Shown here: one piece after another, positions 32,362 to 40,943 of the stretch
Layout of the letters: each line of letters opens with the position of its first letter
Position numbering within the stretch: position 1 is the stretch's first letter
Assembly (NCBI RefSeq): GCF_030269905.1
Contig: NZ_BSVC01000001.1
Coordinates: forward strand, 1-64,000
DNA length: 64,000 bases
Direction of reading: 5' to 3'
Source of the DNA: Pelosinus sp. IPA-1
GTDB lineage: Bacteria > Bacillota > Negativicutes > DSM-13327
Notes under the pieces: generated by a model
Databases searched by the model: none
The model's input: only the letters and a program-made list of their open reading frames with translations
What the model was told of the DNA's origin: nothing
Position numbers and translations under genes: made by a program

Positions 32362-33261
32362 TTAAAGATTTGTAAGCTTTTCAGCTATCAAATGCAGAGT
32401 GCGATTTGAACCTGCAATCATTTCTAAAATGTCACAAATTGGCTGGTTTGCAAGCCGATCAATATCTAAGCGATTACTGTGGGTATCAAAAATAATAACA
32501 TCGGATGAAATGTTATTAAGAACAGATTTTGTAACGGCATTTTGAATAATATCCAGCGCTTTATTACTGGAAACAACTAGATCGTTGACTTCAAGCCTGA
32601 TTTTTTTCAAATCAGCCTCAGCAGGAGAGATGTTACTTTGCAAATCGAACTTTATTTTTTCAATGTTATCAGCGATATGTCGGTAAAATTTTGTAGCAAT
32701 GTATTGAATTAGTACACAGGCAGAATGGACAGATGCGGCGCGGGTTGCTGGAATGATTGTGACGTCTTTACGCAAGTAGGGGCGATAGGTTGGTGACAAA
32801 AGACCACCTTCACCAACAAAGCGGTCAACGCCGATTATATATTTGGCTTTTTGCAATCGCTCTGATATTTCTTCTTGCGGCATTTCACGATAGGCGATCG
32901 GCACAAACTCAACGCAGGTAATACCAAGGTTTTTGCAATAATTGCCTAATATAGTTGCGTATTCTAAATGATTGTTAAAAATATAAACTGTTTCGTTTTT
33001 AGGAATACGAGCTACTGCAATAAAAAATTTTGAGTTGGGCATTAAGTCAAGTAGAACAATTTTTTCTCTTGGGACTACTTGTGACAGTAACTTTAGCTGT
33101 GTTTGGGCGCAAATATAGATATCAGCAATGGAATTATCCTCAATTTCACAAGTCAAGTATGTCTGAATATCGATATTTTCACTTAACATTGATTGTATAA
33201 TACCCGCGATTTCACCAGCAATCAATGGGCCGCTAGCAACAACAGCGATGTTCAATTTCAT
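32362..33261 (-). CDS. unrecognised protein, possible sensor related to PrpR-type N-termini
   Basis: A 299-residue soluble protein beginning MKLNIAVVASGPLIAGEIAG. The first 200 residues look like a Rossmann-like sensor with repeated strands (KIVLLDLMP, YIIGVDRFVGEGGLL), resembling the N-terminal sensory region of sigma-54 regulators. No AAA or HTH domain follows. The C-terminal third is helical (ADLKKIRLEVNDLVVSSNKA). The ATG at 33261 is chosen for its AAGGAGA site; the frame opens at 33312. It follows LysR in the same operon (gap of 43 bases), so a role in controlling the lyase/transporter genes is conceivable. Confidence 0.55.
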   Translation of the reverse strand: MKLNIAVVASGPLIAGEIAGIIQSMLSENIDIQTYLTCEIEDNSIADIYICAQTQLKLLSQVVPREKIVLLDLMPNSKFFIAVARIPKNETVYIFNNHLEYATILGNYCKNLGITCVEFVPIAYREMPQEEISERLQKAKYIIGVDRFVGEGGLLSPTYRPYLRKDVTIIPATRAASVHSACVLIQYIATKFYRHIADNIEKIKFDLQSNISPAEADLKKIRLEVNDLVVSSNKALDIIQNAVTKSVLNNISSDVIIFDTHSNRLDIDRLANQPICDILEMIAGSNRTLHLIAEKLTNL

Positions 33262-33304
33262 AGTAGTATCTCCTTTTAAAATAATAAAGGCAATTTGAAA
33301 GGTG

Positions 33305-34171
33305 TTAAACAAAAGTCTCTTTCGCTAAATCAAGGAAAGCTTGTGCAGCATGTGAAAGAGCTTTATTTTTTTTTATAGCAATGGCGATATCAATCATCAC
33401 GGGAGTATTTAGCGGAATAGTGATCAGAGAAGTGTCACATAAATCCTGCGGTAAGATTGTGAGACCTGCATTACAGGCAACGAGGCTTTTAATGGTCTGG
33501 ATGTGATTGGATTCAAAGGCTATCTGGGGTAGTGTATTGAGCCTTTCAAATTCCTTTATAATTAGCTTTCGGAGCAGACAGTTTTGGGTAAGCAAGATTA
33601 ATGGCTCATTTACTAGTTCGGACAGCTCAATAGAATTTTTTCTTTGAAAGCAGTGTTCTTTTGAACAGCAGACAACTAGCTCTTGTGAGCCGAGGCGAGT
33701 GTAATCGAGAAGGATATTATTGTCACCTAAAATGACGATGCCAAGATCTGCTTTATCCTCAATTAATAATGTTTGTATCTCGGGGACATTACCTTCAATA
33801 AAAGAAAGCTTGATATTGGGGTATTGTTTTTTAAACATTTTTAAAAACATAGGAATTGGCCGCGTTCCGGCAATTGGCGTAATTGCTAAAGTTAAAACAC
33901 CGTTATTCAGGTTTTTTAATTCATTTATTTCAAAAATTGTTGTTGATACGCCACGCATAATATTCTCGACATGCTTACAGAATACTTGTCCCTCTGTTGT
34001 CAGGATTGCTTGCTTTTGATTACGGTCAAATAGCTGGATGCCGAGTTCTTCCTCTAAACTGCGAATAGCGTTTGTTACGGCAGGCTGTGATACGTAGAGC
34101 CGTTCTGCTGCCCGCGTGAAACTGTTTGTCTTACTTACCATAAGAAAGTATTCCAGTTGTCGTAATTCCAT
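33305..34171 (-). CDS. LysR-family transcriptional regulator
   Basis: A 288-residue LTTR with the classic start MELRQLEYFLMVSKTNSFTR and HTH AAERLYVSQPAVTNAIRSLE, then a periplasmic-binding-like effector domain. It is divergent from the lyase/DASS transporter genes across a 470-base gap, the usual LTTR arrangement, so these are the likely targets, with a carboxylate as co-inducer. The ATG at 34171 is preferred, with GGGAG nine bases upstream. The gap also carries a structured repeat (R6 copy B). Confidence 0.92.
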   Translation of the reverse strand: MELRQLEYFLMVSKTNSFTRAAERLYVSQPAVTNAIRSLEEELGIQLFDRNQKQAILTTEGQVFCKHVENIMRGVSTTIFEINELKNLNNGVLTLAITPIAGTRPIPMFLKMFKKQYPNIKLSFIEGNVPEIQTLLIEDKADLGIVILGDNNILLDYTRLGSQELVVCCSKEHCFQRKNSIELSELVNEPLILLTQNCLLRKLIIKEFERLNTLPQIAFESNHIQTIKSLVACNAGLTILPQDLCDTSLITIPLNTPVMIDIAIAIKKNKALSHAAQAFLDLAKETFV

Positions 34172-34351
34172 AATCGTTGCTCCCACGCATTTATAATATA
34201 ATTAATTCTATCATGGAAAATCTAATTAGAGTGACTTTTATGCGGGAAAAGCGATAAGATTTTCTTATGATAAAATAAGTTGAATTTATTCAACTATTAA
34301 AAAAGTAGAACAATAAATGGTTATAAGCTAAACTTTTTCGAAAAGAAGCTG

Positions 34352-34485
34352 TTTTATCCGATAGCTAACCCGCTCTAATACGCCCACCTCTATAGGCGGT
34401 GCATAAAGAGCGGCTAAGCTCCTGGATAACGTCGACTAAGATTCAGTTGGAGTTTTAACTCCAACTGAATCAAGTCTAGTTTATC
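34352..34485 (+). repeat. structured repeat R6, copy B
   Basis: TTTTATCCGATAGCTAACCC, GCTCTAATAC, a short variable arm, AAAGAGCGGCTAAGCTCCTG, GATAACGTCGACTAAG, then a perfect terminal hairpin GATTCAGTTGGAGTT / AACTCCAACTGAATC. The T-A pair in its arm replaces the A-T pair of copy A (a compensatory change). Confidence 0.8.
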
Positions 34486-34644
34486 AGGTGAAGTAAATTT
34501 TGTATAAGATTTTGTTATGAAATGATAAGTTGTCGATATTTCACTGTTAATTCTGAAAATGATAACATTTAGTCAAGGTTATTCATTGCCTGCGCTATGT
34601 GCGCAGGGGGAGTGCTGAACGAAATTTCGAAAGGGGTTTTATAA

Positions 34645-35991
34645 ATGCCATCAACAACAATTGACAGTCAAATTTTTGGATGTCTATTTAGTACTGACAA
34701 AATGAGGGAAATATTCAGTGATAAGAATATGGCTCAGAAATGGCTGGATACAGAAGCTGCACTGGCAAAAGCACAGGGCGAACTCGGTATTATCCCAAAA
34801 GAGAAAGCCGATGAAATTAATGCGAAAGCCAATGCGGAATTATTAAATATTCCACAGATTGGTGAAAACTACAAAAGTTCAATAACTATAGTACCTTTAT
34901 TAAAAGAATTTAAAAAAGTATTGGACGGAAATGCCGGTGAATATGTTCACTGGGGCGCAACTAGTCACGATATTGTAGATACTGGGTTGGTTCTACAGAT
35001 GAAAGAAGCGTATGCCGTCATCTTAGAACAAATGAAAGTATGTCAAAAATCGACACTGAAGTTAGCCAGAGAGCACCGCGATACCATTATGTGTGGTCGT
35101 ACCCATGTAATTCATGCATTACCTATTACTCTTGGTTATAAAGTAGCGATCTGGGCAGATGAATTGGGCAGAAATATTCAGCGTTTAGAAGAAATTAAAG
35201 ACCGAGTTTTTGTCGGCGAACTAGGTGGTGCTGTAGGCACACTTGCATCACATCCGGAAAAAGGACTTGAAGTCCAAGAAAGAATGATGGAAATTTTAGG
35301 TCTGAATGTTCCGGCAATTGCTTGGCATGTAGCACGGGACAGTCAAGCAGAATTTGTTAGCGTACTTGCTATTTGTGCAGGTACAATCGGTAGAATTGCC
35401 AGCGAAATTCTTTCCTTGCAGAGAACTGAAATTATTGAATTAGAAGAGCCATTTTTCATGGGGAAAGTGGGTTCTAGTACTATGCCTCATAAACGCAATC
35501 CGCAAGTCGTTGAGAATATTATCGCTGTTTGTCGTAGCGTTAGAAGTATAGCTCCGGCAATTGTAGAAAGCATGGTAAGTGAAAATGAACGAGACTGGGG
35601 CTGCTTCCTTACCGAATGGGAAGCAATTCCACGTGCTTGCCATCTTATGGGCGCAGCACTAGAAAAATCCATGGATGTATTAGAAAATTTAATCGTTTAT
35701 CCAAAACATATGGAAGCAAACTTAAACAAATTAAGAGGCATAATGATGTCAGAATGTGTAATGATGCATTTAGCGCCTAAATTAGGACGGATGACAGCCC
35801 ACGATATTGTTTACAGGACTTGTATGAAAGCATATGAAGAAGAAGAGCAGATGGACACAGCATTAAAGGCTGAACCCAAGGTCCGCGAAGCCTTTACCGA
35901 CGAAGAAATTGCCGATATGATAAACCCCCGGAAATATATTGGTTATGCGCCGCAATTTGCTGATCGTGTTCTTGCCAAATATAAAGCATAA
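34645..35991 (+). CDS. fumarase/aspartase-superfamily lyase (PurB/CMLE-like)
   Basis: A 448-residue lyase. The superfamily signature GSSTMPHKRNPQVVENI (flexible catalytic serine loop) is intact, as are TSHDIVDTGL and CGRTHVIHALPITLG (catalytic His). The His in MPHKRNP is commoner in 3-carboxymuconate cycloisomerase-like members than in PurB. Its neighbours, a DASS carboxylate transporter and LysR, suggest a catabolic C-N or C-O lyase releasing fumarate from an imported substituted succinate, rather than purine synthesis. The exact substrate is unknown. Confidence 0.82.
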   Translation: MPSTTIDSQIFGCLFSTDKMREIFSDKNMAQKWLDTEAALAKAQGELGIIPKEKADEINAKANAELLNIPQIGENYKSSITIVPLLKEFKKVLDGNAGEYVHWGATSHDIVDTGLVLQMKEAYAVILEQMKVCQKSTLKLAREHRDTIMCGRTHVIHALPITLGYKVAIWADELGRNIQRLEEIKDRVFVGELGGAVGTLASHPEKGLEVQERMMEILGLNVPAIAWHVARDSQAEFVSVLAICAGTIGRIASEILSLQRTEIIELEEPFFMGKVGSSTMPHKRNPQVVENIIAVCRSVRSIAPAIVESMVSENERDWGCFLTEWEAIPRACHLMGAALEKSMDVLENLIVYPKHMEANLNKLRGIMMSECVMMHLAPKLGRMTAHDIVYRTCMKAYEEEEQMDTALKAEPKVREAFTDEEIADMINPRKYIGYAPQFADRVLAKYKA

Positions 35992-36018
35992 CACATTTCA
36001 ATAAAGGTCCGAATTAGC

Positions 36019-36068
36019 GGGCGTATGCCGTAATAATTATGTGAATTCTCATTTATACGGCATACGCC
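36019..36068 (+). terminator. strong hairpin between lyase and transporter
   Basis: A 13-bp perfect stem, GGCGTATGCCGTA / TACGGCATACGCC, without a long T-run. It may stabilise the lyase mRNA end or reduce read-through into the transporter. Confidence 0.6.
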
Positions 36069-36142
36069 TGGTTTATCTAAGTTATAGTCAACATTTGTAG
36101 CAGATAAATTGGAATTTCTAAAAAAGGATGTGAGATAATGCC

Positions 36143-37552
36143 ATGAGCAAAGATATGCGTAATGGATTAATTGTATTGGCTGTTGGCGCCGTTATATGGT
36201 TCATGCCGGTTCCGGCAGGTTTAAAGGTGCAGGCGTGGCACTTATTCGCCATATTCGTGACTACGATTTTAGGCTATATTCTCCAGCCCTTGCCTATAGG
36301 CGCAATTGCCTTTATTGCTGTTACCTTTAGCGCTCTGTCCGGAACACTGAAGGTGGCAGAGGCTCTAATGGGCTATGGCAACGGGACAATGTGGCTGATT
36401 GTTTCAGCGTTTTTATTTGCCCGAGGTTTTATAAAAAGCGGCCTGGGCCGAAGAATCGCTTTTGTTATTATTAAATTTATAGGCCGGTCTTCCTTGACCC
36501 TCGGTTATGCAATTACGCTCAGTGATTTTGTGATATCACCGGCAACGCCTTCCAGTGCAGCGCGGGCTGGTGGTATTATCTTCCCGATTATCAAGGGATT
36601 ATCTTCGGCCCTTGACTCTGAGCCAGGGCCGACAGCTCGTAAATTTGGCGCCTATATCATGTTGGTTGAATATCATGCCAATGCCATTACCTGTGCCATG
36701 TTTATGACGGCTATGGCGGCCAATCCTCTTTCCGTTGAGATTGCTTCTAAAGCAATCGGCGTGCAGCTTACCTGGACTTCATGGGCTGTGGCCGCCTTTG
36801 TTCCCGGTGCTGTTTCTTTGCTGCTGATTCCGTACATTCTCTATAAACTGTATCCGCCGGAAATTAAGATGATGCCGGAGGCCAAAGGCTTAGCGATTAA
36901 GGAACTGGAAGCAATGGGATCTATGACAAAAATGGAAAAAATTGTGTCAATGGTATTTATAGGAGCAATGATCATGTGGGCGACCTCAGAAATTACCCAT
37001 ATTGAAGCAACTGTTGTCGCCATGAGCGCCGTTTGTGTCATGGTTATTTGTAAGGTACTTACCTGGCAGGATGTAATTGGTGAGAAAGGCGCATGGGATA
37101 CGCTGTTTTGGATGGGTTCCCTTGTTGCTTTGGCAACAGAACTGGCAAAATCCGGCTTCATTGCATGGATTGCAAAATCGGCAGGGGTAGTAATTACAGC
37201 ATCCGGTTTATCTTGGGTCATGGCTTTTGGCTTGCTGATTATAATTTACGTATATTCTCACTATGGCTTTGCTAGTGTTACTGCACATATTAGCGCGATG
37301 TACGCAGCGTTTATTGCCATTTCTGTAGGGGCAGGGGCACCGCCGCTTCTTGCGGCATTAGCTTTTGCTTTTCTATCTAATGTTATGATACCCTTGACCC
37401 ATTATAGTGGTTCGGCAGGTCCAATTCTCTTTGGCGCTGGCTATGTAACACAAGGGGAATGGTGGCGAATGGGTTTTATACTTACCACCATTAATGTAAT
37501 TATCTGGCTCGGTATAGGCGGTGCATGGTGGAAGGTTCTTGGTCTTTGGTAG
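36143..37552 (+). CDS. DASS-family (SLC13) carboxylate transporter
   Basis: A 469-residue membrane protein with about 12-14 helices. The family motif SPATPSSAARAGGIIFPI and the C-terminal repeat (FLSNVMIPLTHYSGSAGPIL) mark the two sodium/substrate hairpins of the divalent anion:Na+ symporters, in the subgroup that includes plant 2-oxoglutarate/malate translocators and CitT. Substrates are di- or tricarboxylates. It is adjacent to and co-directed with the lyase, and probably imports its substrate or exchanges it for the product. Confidence 0.9.
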   Translation: MSKDMRNGLIVLAVGAVIWFMPVPAGLKVQAWHLFAIFVTTILGYILQPLPIGAIAFIAVTFSALSGTLKVAEALMGYGNGTMWLIVSAFLFARGFIKSGLGRRIAFVIIKFIGRSSLTLGYAITLSDFVISPATPSSAARAGGIIFPIIKGLSSALDSEPGPTARKFGAYIMLVEYHANAITCAMFMTAMAANPLSVEIASKAIGVQLTWTSWAVAAFVPGAVSLLLIPYILYKLYPPEIKMMPEAKGLAIKELEAMGSMTKMEKIVSMVFIGAMIMWATSEITHIEATVVAMSAVCVMVICKVLTWQDVIGEKGAWDTLFWMGSLVALATELAKSGFIAWIAKSAGVVITASGLSWVMAFGLLIIIYVYSHYGFASVTAHISAMYAAFIAISVGAGAPPLLAALAFAFLSNVMIPLTHYSGSAGPILFGAGYVTQGEWWRMGFILTTINVIIWLGIGGAWWKVLGLW

Positions 37553-37601
37553 TAAAATTGCAAACTGGATAAATATTAAAGCAAGAATGCACAATAGATA
37601 G

Positions 37602-37678
37602 TGAAAAAACTACCCTCTCTTGTAGAATTTCAGTTATGAAATGGACAAGAGGGGTAGTTTTATATGAAAATAAAATTA
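37602..37678. repeat. cruciform repeat R5, copy 2
   Basis: AAAACTACCCTCTCTTG / CAAGAGGGGTAGTTTT with the inner ATTTCA / TGAAAT hairpin and the same ATATGAAAATAAA flank as the copy at 25887. It is placed 50 bases after the transporter, as a terminator would be. Confidence 0.8.
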
Positions 37679-37802
37679 AGGAAAGCATAGAATTTCATAT
37701 CCTATTCGGTGAGAGGGATAGATATGGAAGGTCTTGATGAACATTAAATAAATTTCCATCATATTATGTTATATAGAGCGTAAAAAAGGTGGGCTATTAT
37801 TT

Positions 37803-38087
37803 ATGAGACAATACGGACCTCCGACCTCTCCGCCACCAACAGTTATTCCCCCAAAACCATCATATTCTTATATTATTGATTGCTTGTACTACACCACTTA
37901 TGTATGGTTGAAGAATGGAAGACAATTTTGGTTTTATCCAACAAGCGTAGAGTATGGTGCAGTTACGGGTTATAGATGGACTGGAAGGTATTGGACTTTC
38001 TATGGTTTCGACTCAAGATTGATTGATGAGGTCGCATGTTTGGTTCCTACACCATATCGTAATTTATCCGATGACAAGTCGCTCTAA
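37803..38087 (+). CDS. small proline- and aromatic-rich protein
   Basis: This 94-residue protein has a Pro-rich N-terminus (GPPTSPPPTVIPPKPSYSY), then a conserved-looking aromatic core (YVWLKNGRQFWFYPTSV, GYRWTGRYWTFYGFDSRLID). I recall similar short proteins in Bacilli and Clostridia with unknown, possibly spore- or surface-related roles. The last seven codons and the stop lie within structured repeat R6 copy C, so the natural C-terminus may have been altered. The ribosome site is weak (AAGGTGGG, upstream). Confidence 0.6.
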   Translation: MRQYGPPTSPPPTVIPPKPSYSYIIDCLYYTTYVWLKNGRQFWFYPTSVEYGAVTGYRWTGRYWTFYGFDSRLIDEVACLVPTPYRNLSDDKSL

Positions 38088-38194
38088 GACTCCCATCTTC
38101 TCCAAGTGGGAGTCAAGAGCGACTAAGTCCCTGGATAAGTGCGACTAAGATCCAGATGGAGTTAAAACTCCACCTGAATCAAGTCTTCTTTATA
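38061..38194 (+). repeat. structured repeat R6, copy C
   Basis: AATTTATCCGATGACAAGTC, GCTCTAA, apical stem GACTCCCA / TGGGAGTC, AAGAGCGACTAAGTCCCTGG, ATAAG, and a terminal hairpin with GGAGTT / AACTCC. The P2 stem is TCGCTCT / AGAGCGA, where copies A and B have CCGCTCT / AGAGCGG (a compensatory change). Confidence 0.8.
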
Positions 38195-38207
38195 AGCTAA
38201 CTTTAGC

Positions 38208-38243
38208 ATCTAGACACTGCTACTTTGTTGGCAGTGTCTAGAT
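38208..38243. terminator. hairpin terminator (13-bp stem)
   Basis: ATCTAGACACTGC / GCAGTGTCTAGAT with loop TACTTTGTTG, then ATTTATAT. It lies between convergent genes. The rest of the gap to 38392 has no gene that I see. Confidence 0.7.
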
Positions 38244-38392
38244 ATTTATATGCCCCTAAGACATTCCTTTGCCAGTTCTTTGGCGAGCTGCATCTATACA
38301 TTTTGCATAAATAGTCATCTCTTTCGTGGATATTATCACCATTTACAAGAAACTTGAGACGTTCTCAAAAATTAAATCTGTGTAGGTTGTGT

Positions 38393-39799
38393 TCAAATGT
38401 GACTTACTTCTTGGCTATTCATTGAATAACCATCTCTCATAAGATCACTCGTATATAGTGTATTATCTTTTATTTCAATACTATTAAGTTTCTTAACTGC
38501 TCCATAAGGTTCTTTTAAGGAAAGTTTATCTCCTCTCCCAGAAATAACCCATAACGTTTTATAGCCCTTAGGTATTGAGAGAAGTTTATCTTCACCTTTG
38601 CCATCTGTAAAATAAACTAACAAATTAACCTTATTTTTATTAGCATATTCAAAAACTGGAGTAAATTTAGTGCCTCCTCTTATCTTCATTCGATCTTTTA
38701 TATCCTTGACAGATTTGACTTTATATACACGTCTGATTTCGCTATCACATTCTATAATCGTAATTTCATGATTAACGTTTTTTACTATATTGAGTACTTC
38801 TTTAATAGCTTGATTAAATTCTTCATCACTAATGCTGCCGCTTATGTCAAGGGCAACAACAACGTCTGCTTTATGACTCCTAAGCTGGCCTCTTAAATCG
38901 AATCGATCAGGCTGTCTTCGGTTTCTTCTTGTTATAATCTTCTTTTTATTACTTTCAACAGTTCCCATCATCCTCTTAAGATATAAATTCCAAGGCAATT
39001 CAGCTTTGCTATTTTTTAATGATGATATCATGCCTTCTAAATAGTTTGGAATATTGCCTTTTTGCGAAGCATCAATAAACTTCTCCGTAAATTCTTTAAG
39101 GGTTTTTTCATCTATATCACTAGAATCTTCCCAAATGTCATGGGTTTTTTCAGGATTATAATCCGTTTCTATTTTTTCATCTTTATTACTATCATCCTCT
39201 GCTGCATCTTCATCTTCTTCTAGTAAATCTATGGCAGTTTGAATTTTTTCTGCATAATATTCGAAGGATTCAAAAGGTAAGAGTTTTAAAGAATAATTTA
39301 AATTTACCCATTCTAAAGTGGTAGCATAGGGGGGAAGATGATCTAAATATGTATTTACAACTACATCCATTGCCATATTAACAGCTAATGTTCCATACTC
39401 AGCCTTGAAATCTTTTGCTCTTATTAAGTGTATAGACAATATATGGAGTATATCGTGTTTAATTGCACTTTCCATTTGTTTTATAGTAAGAGTTAAAAAA
39501 ATTATGGGGTTAATATATAAAACATATTTGGAACCTTTAAAGTTTACGGCAGTAGGACTGCTTATATCAAATCTTATTTCTCTTGACATTTGAAATAAAA
39601 AATATCCATAGAAATTATCTTTGTCTTCCATAAGACTTAAATTAACTTTATCTACAAGGTTAAAAAACTCTTCTGTAAAGTCTTTTGGTATAGTTATTTT
39701 AGCATTACTATCTCTACGATTTTCTTTTATAAAAATGGTAATAATTTTGTTTGCTTTTTCATAAAGCTCTTTTACAAGAATTTCAAAATTAGTTTCCAT
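38393..39799 (-). CDS. VWA / putative metallopeptidase-like protein (DUF2201 type)
   Basis: A 468-residue protein, third gene of a three-gene operon. The N-terminal domain carries IKHDILHILSIHLI (His115, His119, His124), a zinc-protease-like helix in which Asp replaces the usual catalytic Glu. A charged linker (EEDEDAAEDDSNKDEK) follows. The C-terminal VWA-like domain has the MIDAS DISGSIS near residue 312. This pairing with a MoxR-type ATPase is known for DUF2201 proteins. The ATG at 39799 is used, because the upstream GTG lies inside the AAGGTGAT ribosome site. Confidence 0.8.
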   Translation of the reverse strand: METNFEILVKELYEKANKIITIFIKENRRDSNAKITIPKDFTEEFFNLVDKVNLSLMEDKDNFYGYFLFQMSREIRFDISSPTAVNFKGSKYVLYINPIIFLTLTIKQMESAIKHDILHILSIHLIRAKDFKAEYGTLAVNMAMDVVVNTYLDHLPPYATTLEWVNLNYSLKLLPFESFEYYAEKIQTAIDLLEEDEDAAEDDSNKDEKIETDYNPEKTHDIWEDSSDIDEKTLKEFTEKFIDASQKGNIPNYLEGMISSLKNSKAELPWNLYLKRMMGTVESNKKKIITRRNRRQPDRFDLRGQLRSHKADVVVALDISGSISDEEFNQAIKEVLNIVKNVNHEITIIECDSEIRRVYKVKSVKDIKDRMKIRGGTKFTPVFEYANKNKVNLLVYFTDGKGEDKLLSIPKGYKTLWVISGRGDKLSLKEPYGAVKKLNSIEIKDNTLYTSDLMRDGYSMNSQEVSHI

Positions 39800-39804
39800 A
39801 CATA

Positions 39805-40932
39805 TCACCTTATTGCATGATAAGATTCAAAATAGGATTCTACAAAGGCTTCATTTTCTATGGCATGTTTATATACTTCAGGATAACTATTTTTAATATC
39901 CTTCATAATTCCTATCATTAAATCTACAGGATATATTTTTAGAAACGCAATCAGTCTGTCAATAGTATAACCTGTTTCATAATCGCCATTTTCTATATTG
40001 GCTTCTAAGTTTTTGAGAATGTTCTTTGCGGATAGATAAAGTCTTGTATGACTTTCGTTTTTTACTCTTTCGATAATCGATTGAGGAAGAGAATCTACTG
40101 AGAAAACATCTTCATAAGAGAGTAGTGAACGATAATCTGATTCAACAAAGCTAACAAACTCTTCAGCAATTAATTTCCCTACATTTCCTTTTATAACATT
40201 TAAAAGCACGGATCTAGGTATTGAATCTTTTTTCTCTTTGTAAATTTTATAAATGCTAGAGATTCTTTCGTAGCTTCTTGGAGTTGCTCTTATATCATCC
40301 ACATTTGTTTTATGCAAGTATTCTGGGAAGGTTGAGATAAACTCTATAACCTTTTGCTCAATTCCTATGTTTATTGCCCAATCTAACCACTGCATATAAT
40401 CAGGTTCCATGTATAACCACACAAATCTATTTTCTTGCGCTACATCCATATCTACAACTTGGTAATCAAAATCTGAACCATATTTACTGGAAGGGTTCAT
40501 AGCGGCTACTATTTTTACGTCTTTATGTAACTTATAGCCATTAATTTCTCTATTTAATATTAAATTCATAAGTTCCTGTTGTACTGTATGTTCACAACGA
40601 TTGATTTCGTCGATAAATAAAAGAACTGTTTTTTGTTGTGCTATTTCCTCATCAATTTCTCTTAGCTTATTATGAACGGCATAAACTGTAGTTTTCTCTT
40701 CAACTTTACTTCCTTTAGAGTTAACTTTTGAATAAGATTCTATAGTGGGAAGACCACCTATTTCACCTTCTTTAAGGAGATTGCCATCGATAACAATTAA
40801 ACTCCAATTATTATTTTTCGCAATATCCTTGACTAAAGCTGTCTTTCCAATGCCACTTTCGCCAACGATTAAAGGTACTTCTCCAGTAGATAATACTAAA
40901 TCAACACTTTTTAATGTATCTATAAAATTCAT
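39805..40932 (-). CDS. MoxR-type AAA+ ATPase
   Basis: A 375-residue AAA ATPase. Walker A is GESGIGKT (residues 24-31), Walker B LLFIDEINRCEH, sensor 1 AAMNPSSKYG, and an arginine-finger candidate lies near ATPRSYERI. It is a MoxR-like chaperone that would remodel or load its VWA partner, encoded five bases downstream. The N-terminus starts directly at the ATPase domain; the C-terminal 130 residues are helical. It is 11 bases behind the repeat-protein gene, so all three genes are surely one transcript. Confidence 0.87.
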   Translation of the reverse strand: MNFIDTLKSVDLVLSTGEVPLIVGESGIGKTALVKDIAKNNNWSLIVIDGNLLKEGEIGGLPTIESYSKVNSKGSKVEEKTTVYAVHNKLREIDEEIAQQKTVLLFIDEINRCEHTVQQELMNLILNREINGYKLHKDVKIVAAMNPSSKYGSDFDYQVVDMDVAQENRFVWLYMEPDYMQWLDWAINIGIEQKVIEFISTFPEYLHKTNVDDIRATPRSYERISSIYKIYKEKKDSIPRSVLLNVIKGNVGKLIAEEFVSFVESDYRSLLSYEDVFSVDSLPQSIIERVKNESHTRLYLSAKNILKNLEANIENGDYETGYTIDRLIAFLKIYPVDLMIGIMKDIKNSYPEVYKHAIENEAFVESYFESYHAIR

Positions 40933-40943
40933 TATATCTCCAC

